A DNA stretch of 64,000 bases from Solea solea (Eukaryota; Chordata; Actinopteri; Pleuronectiformes; Soleidae). Below, one piece after another: positions 9,756 to 18,900 of the stretch; position 1 is the stretch's first letter; every line of letters begins with the position of its first letter. The stretch spans positions 4,927,194 through 4,991,193 of the forward strand of contig NC_081149.1 in assembly GCF_958295425.1 (NCBI RefSeq), read 5' to 3'. The notes beneath the pieces were generated by a model that had not been told where the DNA came from, did no database searches, and was given only the letters and a program-made list of their open reading frames with translations. Both the position numbers and the translations under genes were made by a program.

Positions 9756-12700
9756 GTGAGTATCACGTCTTCCTTTTCTTCGACAGTTTGTGTGTTATTT
9801 TTGTGTCTCCTCTCCTCTCCTCTCCTCTCCTCTCCCTCTCCTTCTCCTCTCCGGCAAACAGCTCGTCTGTTTTCACAGACAGTGTTACAGTCGCTTGTGT
9901 GTAACCTGTAAACACAGACCCATTGATTTCTGCTCCGTTTTCCTTTGTGCAAGCAAGACAACGGAGACACCTGACAAACCCGTTTTCCAATGCCAGTCCA
10001 AAAAGATCAGCCATAGCAGTTCAGATGATGCTCGGATGTTGCTCAGATGTTGCTCACATGTTGCTCGGATGATACTCGGATGATGCTCGGATGTTGCTCA
10101 GATGATGCTCAGATGTTGCTCAGATGTTGCTCAGATGATGCTCAGATGTTGCTCAGATGATGCTCAGATGTTGCTCAGATGTTGCTCAGATGATGCTCAG
10201 ATGTTGCTCAGATGTTGCTCACATGTTGCTCGGATGATACTCGGATGATGCTCGGATGTTGATCAGATGATGCTCAGATGTTGCTCAGATGTTGATCAGA
10301 TGATGCTCGGATGTTGATCAGATGATGCTCAGATGTTGCTCAGATGATGCTCAGATGATGCTCAGATGTTGCTCAGATGATGCTCGGATGATGCTCGGAT
10401 GTTGCTCAGATGATGCTCAGATGTTGCTCAGATGTTGCTCAGATGATGCTCAGATGTTGCTCAGATGTTGCTCGGATGTTGCTCAGATGATGCTCACATG
10501 TTGCTCAGATGATGCTCACAACCGTGCACTGCGGTTAGTGTCGTTTGAGCCGTGCTCTCCTGTGATTGGCCGGCGGATGTGTTTGGGACAGCGTTTGATG
10601 CGGTCACTTGTCTCAGTTGCTGGGACAGTGTAGCTAACTGATGCTGGGGGCAGCTGTTTCCATGGTCACTGTCACAGGGAAGCAATAGATGCAAGATAGC
10701 GGCGCTGCCTTGGTTACAACACTGCTCCACTGTTGTGTGATAAACAGTGACACGGAAATATACGGGATATAAATAATGGTATTCAAGCAAGGAAAGTTGA
10801 CTTAATATCTTAATAGTTTTTACTGTAAACAGAAGTTTGTAAACTGCTCACTCTCCCACACCTAAGTCCATAGAGAAAATCTGCGTTTTTAGCTCGCGGG
10901 GACACAGGAGCTGCTGCTCTACTGCCGCTTTGTTTTGTAACTTTGTGTCACTGAGGCCAATCTTTGATGATATTTACATAACGTGGATGTGTGTGGGTGT
11001 GGAAAGTATGATTTGAGCCGTATGTGGGATGTTTTTTGGTCTTTCACATGTCCCCACCCTTCATCTTATAGTCCACATTCAGCAAAACAAGAATTTAAAT
11101 GTCAATGACAATTCTGTCATTCTGATCCCGAGTGATTTCTATTCCGACAGCTTTAATTAATGTGAAAAACAGAAAAACTTTTGTCACTGCTTGAGACGCT
11201 GTCATCGATTTGTGGATCCACACGGAGCACGGAGATATTACATCTGATTCCTGACTTTGGATATTCTCATCACTGCTCACACACACACACACACGCTGCA
11301 CAAGCCCAGAATATAAATGGAGCTTTTCATTACAGTCAGTGCTGGGCAGTAACACATTAGTTAGTAACACATTACAGTGATTGGATTTTCCTTTTTTTTC
11401 CCTCCAGTCATTTCATTACAGCGTTGTGTGACAGGTTTGAAGGTCTGCCAGGAGTTCTCTGCACTTCTCATATCATAACTTCTCTTTTTAGATTTACAAA
11501 AACACAACAAATACACGTGGGATTTTTGTGACCTTGGGATGACAGTTTTTTTTCAACATTGTTGTGCTGTTTTTTTCTCAATTTGTGTTTTTTTCTGGCC
11601 ATTAAAAGTGACATAACTGGAAAAAACCTTCATGATATCCAGGCCTCCTGGATTTAGTTTTGATTTCATGGTTGTAGAATTGTCAGAAAATGTTCAGTGA
11701 GTGAGTTCTTTTTTCCCCAAGATAACTTTCACTTTCCATATCTAGCAGTTATTCAACCGTTTAGGAATCACAGTGCTAAGAAGCTGACGTCACAAATGTG
11801 TGACGCGCTGGTGAATCTTTGTCTGTGATTGGACGCTCGTTCTGGCGGAAGGCCTGAAAGCCCTGGTATACTTCCGCGCAAGGCACAGGCTGCACGAGGA
11901 ACCCAGATTTTGGAACCGTACACAAAGAGCACGGCGTTGGGTGCTCGTGGACAGCAGCGCATGTGGAAACTGAACCTCCGATCCACCAGTAGGTGGAGTA
12001 TTAAGCCCTGCCCACCAAACAGAAAAAAACATTTCGACAACAGAAGAAGTCATCGCCAAGGACAGTCACCCAATCCTTGACCTGGTGACCTTGCCCCAAC
12101 AGGCCTTTCATCTGGGAGCCTCAAGAACCAGTAGTGTCCAAGGGAGTTGTCGCATCGTCCTCTTCTTCTTTGGTAGGAATGCGGCGTTCTATTCCCTGTG
12201 TCCGGAGTTGTACTGCCGTCCGATGGTGAAGTGGGATATTCCAGGACCCTAACTTGCAAGTATACCAGGGTCTGCGATATGCAGCGCGCAATGCGGCCTT
12301 GAGGTTCTACCGTAATGACATGTACACATTCTCGTGAATTTTCTGCCAACAGAAGGGTTTCATCCAGCCAATCTACAGTTCTCAGGATCAGGTGGGACGT
12401 CCTGGTCGCCGGGCAGCAGCTACACTCTGACCACCAGACCAGTGTGTGTGTGTGCGTGTGTGCGCATGTGTTATCACCTTCCCACTCTCTGATTGGAGGA
12501 GAAGCCCACACGACTCCCAGCGGTTTGCCAATTAGGACACTGACATCCATAAATATTTCAGCCTCTTTCTTATATAGGTCAGGCTCCTCTCGGAGTCGCC
12601 GTCTTCGTCTCTCGCTCTGGTCACCCTCACATCGGTGATACATCATGTCAGTCGTACAGCATCTACTGTCATAGGCGACCATGATGAGTCACACGATGAG

Positions 12701-14243
12701 GCCGTTTAAATGGGTGGGAGTGACCTTTTACTGGGGGGGGGGTCTTTGGTTTGTGCAGCCATTGCCGGGAACCAACCAGGGACAGGGTTTAAGTCTATGT
12801 CGAAGTTTGTAAACCACTCACTCTCCCACACCAAACCTCATAGAGAAAATCAGTGATTCTAACACCACAGCATACAAGAGTTGTTGATCTACTGCTGCCT
12901 CTGTCACTACGTTCAAATGTCTTATCTTGTGACTTCAGTGTTTGAAATCCTCTTTTTAGATTTATCTCAGTGACACAAAGTGACCACACGAGGCAGCAGT
13001 AGACCAGCAGCTCCCGTGTGCCTGTGAGCTAAAATCGCAGATTTTCTCTATGGACTTTGGCGTGGGAGAGTGAGTGGTTTATGAACTTCAGTTTAATATC
13101 AGAAAAAAACACAAATAAAGGGACAGACATTTTCTCCCATACATGCAAAAACTGAGGACACATCACCAGACAGAGTAGAGTGGACAATGGAAAGACTTGG
13201 TGTCATGGTTGCCATGACTTCAGGGGACATTACTTGAACCTTAACCATAACTACTACTGACCTAACCTAAAACCAAGACCTTGTAAGGACATTTTTCTGG
13301 TTCTTACAACATTTAAGGGCTTTTTTTATGCTTAGTGTTGATTTTAGGATTATCCAAACCCAATTTTAAGGTTTAGATTAGGGTCAGGTTAAGGTTAAGT
13401 TTTTGGTTTAGGCCTTTAGTTGTGATGGTTAAGGTAAGTGGGTTAGGGAATGCATTATGTCTGTCTATCTTTGTGAGGAAATTTTGTCTTGTTCTCACAA
13501 CTTTTAAGGGTTTCCTTGTAGGATTACGAGTTGGTTTTAGCTCTTGTTGTTTGTCTTGTTTACATATTATTTATTTTTACCTTACGTTATTTCTACTTCT
13601 ACTGTGTTGTTGGGGATTTGGCTCCTTCTTTAAAATAGGAAACACTTTGTTTGATGACTTTTATTAAGTGTAATCCATAGATTAACTAAGGCTGTGAAGA
13701 TGAACAAAAAATAATCCCGGGCCAAGTTTTACTCCACCTGTGCACGTTTTTCTGTGGTATTTCTGCGTGAACGTTTGACTCTTTTCATACGTTCATGTGA
13801 GAGTATTCACTGACATTGGCGATGGAAGGGCAGGCCCTGTCACCGCCTGTTTCACCCCGAGGCCGCGCAGCAGACTGGACGCTCGTCTGAACTTTGGTGT
13901 CGCCCGATAAAATCAATGGGTCTGGGGCAGGACAGGGCGGCTTGTAGGGCAGAGCAGGGCGGGGCCACAAGAATCCCCGACTCGTCAACCAGCACCAGTG
14001 GCCTCTACTAGTACCAGTTAGTGTGTGTGTGTGTGTGTGTGGAGTGGAGGGGGGCGGGGCTTCACATGAGCTGTGATGAGGTTGTCAGAAGGTCACATCC
14101 TGTGTAAAATCTTTGTGGTGACAGTAAAAATACAGCGTTGATTTAGCAGGTGTTTTCCGCTTGGTCACGGTGACATTGAGCGGAATGTTCTTCTCGCGGT
14201 ATCGGCGGTAACAAATAAGGAATCCATTGACTGATATAAACAA

Positions 14244-14281
<38 letters not shown>

Positions 14282-15891
14282 CACACAGACACGGGGCCTA
14301 ATAAATTAAAACCCAATCATTTTTGTCCTGGTCAACCGTGTGAGTGATAGCACTCTAACTTTATATCTTATTAACTGTGAATGAAGAGGCGGTACAGAGG
14401 AGTGTGTGTGTGTGTGTGTGTGTGTGTTGAAGACAGGCAGTGGTTCTCAGTTGTCATGTTCGCATTGTCAGAAGATGGCGCTATCCTCACACTTAAGCTA
14501 TGCAGGTTTGAAAATGCTACTTTTGAGAATTGAATAACAAAAATATCTACAAACGGCACCTCTGTTTTCGAGTAGAAAACCAAAACGCTAAAATCACATT
14601 AAACGTTAAATCCCCCAGCCTCCCCAACATTTGTTATATGGAAAAATAACTGTCCATACTGATAATTATTCAACATATGATAGTTCTGATCATGACTGAA
14701 GTTGATCAAAAGATTTAACCCAAAAAGACAGATCTGTAATATTTTTATAGCAGTTTTTGGAAGTGGACATTTTTGTCCTTCATGACTTAAGAAGGTAGTA
14801 AATTTTAAATTTGATGCTACACAAAAACTAATAATGCAACTATTTTTGGCTAATCTTTGCATATCTAAGACAGGAAAAAAAAATCCCCCAGCCACCAAAC
14901 ATTTGATGTATGGAAAATAACTCAATTATTATGTTTCTCCATCAACAACAGTGACAATGTAATCAAACTGGCTAAAATGTTAAAATCCTCAAAATGATTG
15001 AATGTTTGGTCGTTGTTTAAGGGATTTATGCAGGAAAAAAGTTTTTAATCACAGTTTATTGGAAGTGGACCTTTTTTATCCTTAACAAGTTAAGAGAGTA
15101 ATAAATTATTTACATATATACACAAAACAGCAATGCTTACTTTTTAGTAACATCAGCTGCATTTCCCTATTCATTATTTGTCATTTTTGTCATATTTTTT
15201 TTCCCATTTGACTTCATTTTTGTAGTTTTATTTATTTGTTATTCTTGGTACTTTTGTCTGTTCATGCTCTTGTTCTGCAAATATCGCAAACATCGTGTTC
15301 AGGACGAGGGCGGTGCAAGGGCTCAGTGATGAGGAGGAGGAGGAGGAGGAGGAGGAGGAGGAGGAGATTAATAAGCATTTGTAGTATTAAATCAATGTGC
15401 CCGGGAGCTAAAGGCACCTGATTAGCATGACCTAGTTCTGCACATCAGCACATTCACAACTGGGGGAATCAACCCTGTCAATGAACGAGTGAACGGAGAG
15501 ATAAGGTGTGAAGAGAGAGACAGAACATGTTCATTCACATGTATGTTCACATGAACACATACAGCAGTGTTATTACTTTTTTATTTTAAAGTTAACGGTA
15601 TAATTGAAGACCAGATTTGTTAAATCGTCTGCTGGGCCCAGATACTGATGCTGGCGGCCAGTTTTGGTCCACGGGCCACCAATTGCTGACCACAAACTTT
15701 TTTTTTATATTTAGATTTACCTTTCTGTTGCATGAGTGAAGAGGCAGTAGATGTAGAAGTCGCTATGAAAGACTGCCCTGCATGTTCTAGATGTTTCTCT
15801 GCTCACACTCTTACACACACACACACACCTGATTCACATGCTCATCATCAAGCTCTGCAAGAGCCTCATAAACGAGCCATTCATTTGAATC

Positions 15892-15956
<65 letters not shown>

Positions 15957-18900
15957 AGCAGAGAAACATCTAATGGAGACCCCGCCCACGTTGAGGAGGA
16001 TCTATGAAGTCCTGGAAAACGAAGTGACTGATGCCAAACTGAGTGGAGTCACAGTGTCTTCTACGTTGTCTTCTACCGCGTCTTTGACAGCGTCTCCTAC
16101 AGCATTTTCTACACTGTCTTCTACTGCGTCTTCCACGGTGTCTTCTACAGAGCTTTAGCGTCTTCTACAGCGTCTTCTACAGCGTCTTCTACAGAGCTTT
16201 AGTGTCTCCTACAGCATTTTCTACAGTGTCTTCTACAGTCTCTTCTACAGTGTCTTCTGCAGCGTCTTCCACGGTGTCTTCTAGAGCTTTAGCGTCTTCT
16301 CCACTGTCTTCTACAGTGTCTTCTACAGCGTCTTCTACAGTGTCTTCTACAGCGTCTTCTACAGTGTCTTCTTCACTGTCTTCTACAGTGTCTTCTACAG
16401 CATCTTCTCCACTGTCTTCTACAGCATCTTCTCCACTGTCTTCTACAGCATCTTCTACAGTGTCTTCTACAGCAACTTCCAGAGCATCTTTCACACGTCC
16501 TTGGGCAAGATACTTAACCCCTGGTTGCTGTGCTGGCAGCTTGTGAATGCGCTGTATGAAAGTGTGAGTGAATGGGTGTGAACGGTAAAAACTGCAGCGT
16601 AAAAGCAGCTGTGAGTGGTCACCAAGACGATAGGAATACGAACCATTTAACGGTTATTGTGGTATAAGTGCCATAAAACATGCCGGGCAGTGGGTCCCTT
16701 GTCTCTAACATGCTGTTCACGCTCGGATGTGGCAAATATTCACCTTTATTTCAACATCAGAAAATACATTAAACTATAACGTGGAGTGCAGACATGAGGA
16801 GCAGTGAAGGACAAACGGTGCTCAGCCTTTAGAAAATGTCCTTAACTGGCTGTCCCGCTAATGTGCACGTCGCTGGGGGAAGAAACAGGAGACGCGCGAC
16901 CTCATCCCAAATCAAAACGGCGACCTCGGTGCTAATCACACGTCTCCCGGGAGCGTCCTCTCATGTGGGGGACGAGGCCAGGGCTTCAGAAACACAAGCC
17001 ACCGCTGAGGTCGACAAACTGTCATCGGCTATTAGCGCAGAGGTCAACACTTTCATCTGGACGGTGGGGGACGGTGGGGGACGGGGGGACGCCGTGTCCT
17101 CGCAGCCGGAGATTGACAGCGTGTTTCGCCGTCTCTCTGTCAGAGTCATGTCACCCTGGCTGAGATAATCTGCGTTTACCCGGCGTCTGTGAAGTGGAAC
17201 AGATGTACAGTGAACACGCTTCACACTTTGTGACGAATCCTCCGTTTAAAGCTGCAGCGCGGAACTTTTGTTCTGCAGCGTCACAGTGTTTGTTTGCTGC
17301 GTCCTTCATCTAAACCAGGGCTCTGCAACCTGTGGCTCGAGAGACATCCCCAGACATTTGGACATGAAGACGGACACATCAAGCAGCTCCAGCCACATAT
17401 GCAATTTAGCCACTTAGCAAAAAGGCTCATCTAATAAAACATATCCCTACAGTATCTAAACAATTATGTTTCACAGACTTTTTCACCAGGAAACTGAAGT
17501 TTGTAAACCACTCGCTCTCCCACACCAAACCTCACAGAGCAAATCAGTGATTTTAACATCACAGCACACAGGAGTTGTTGATCCACTGCTGCCTCCATCA
17601 GTAAATTCAAATGTCTTATTTTGTAAAATCTGGTGTTTGAAATCGTTTGTTCAGATTGACCTCAGTGACACAAAGTGACCACAGGAGGCAGCAGAGGACC
17701 AGCAGCTCCTGAGTGGTTTACAAACTGTAGTTTCTGAGAAAAAAAAGGCTGTTTTTTTGTTTTGAGATGAAGCAGCAAACACATTCTTAGGATGTTAGAG
17801 GCTACAGTCAAGCTGCGAAACAAAAGCCTTTTTTTAGAGTGAGACATCTGTTATTCATCCTGCAACACCAGATGCAGTCAGATTATCACCTTTGTCAAGA
17901 CCTACACTGAATATAAACCAAGTTTTGAAGCTGAAACTGACATTATCTTTAATTTTACTGTAACTTTGGGATCATTTAAAGTCATTGTGAGCAGCTGAAA
18001 CAGGTCAGGCTTCTGTTTGTGACATGATCGTCAGAGTCAGAGGTGGCTGATGTTTAAACTGGAGGTCAACAGCAGTTCAAAATATGAACAAATCAATATG
18101 AATGTGTCTCTTTTTTTTCCCCTCTGCACTCACTCGTCCACTGGTTAGTTCCAGTCTGTTTGTCCAGCCGTCCGTGTCTGAAGCTCTGAAGCTCTGGAGC
18201 TCTGAAGGACTTCAAAGACGACTTGAAACCACCTGAATGTGCCGGAAACCTGGAGAACATTTAAACCTGACATGGCGCTCGCACTGCACAGAGCAGCTGC
18301 CGTGTGATTCACATAATACATTACACAGGATTTAAAAGTAGATAAGTGTTGCTTTCGCTGTAATAAATAAAGGTGCAACTGTAAAATAAACCAGATCACA
18401 ATCAGTCAACGTGACTAAAAGATGTAATTACTGGTTATGTTGACACTATTTTTTATTCTGTTGCACAGATAAATCAGTCGTGCATCATATTTTCTAACAG
18501 GGTTCCTACACCTTGGTTCACATCAAATTCAAGGACTTTCCAGGACCAATTCCCTCAAATTCAAGGACTTCTCAAATGTTCTGAGACCAATTCCCTCAAA
18601 TTCAAGGGACTATGAAGACTTTCTAAGACCAATTCCCTCAAATTCAAGGACTTTTCCAACTCATCCAAATATGGCCTCTTCTGGTTTAAAAAAACAAGCA
18701 TTCTAAACAAACATTCTACAACCCCAACGTCAACAATCAATAAATAACTTTTTGTCTCTGTAAACGACAGTTAGGTGGCACTCTCACCCAGGTGATGCAG
18801 TGTGAACAAACCACGTCCCCGTCTGCATGGTTAATGAGCAGAGTGATGCATTTAGAGCAGGACACAGGCTCAGGGTCGACTCTCAAGACAACTTAATATT

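Noticed and set aside
10322..10633. 103-residue Met/Cys/Ser/Asp-rich open frame
   Set aside because: Translation of the 11-bp minisatellite; no splice or homology support.
12050..12682. 210-residue antisense frame
   Set aside because: No recognisable domain; spans a (TG)n run and part of an inverted-repeat element.
16189..16546. Open frames on both strands (Ser/Thr-rich and Glu/Asp/Val-rich)
   Set aside because: Artefact of a 12-bp repeat that lacks stops in several frames.
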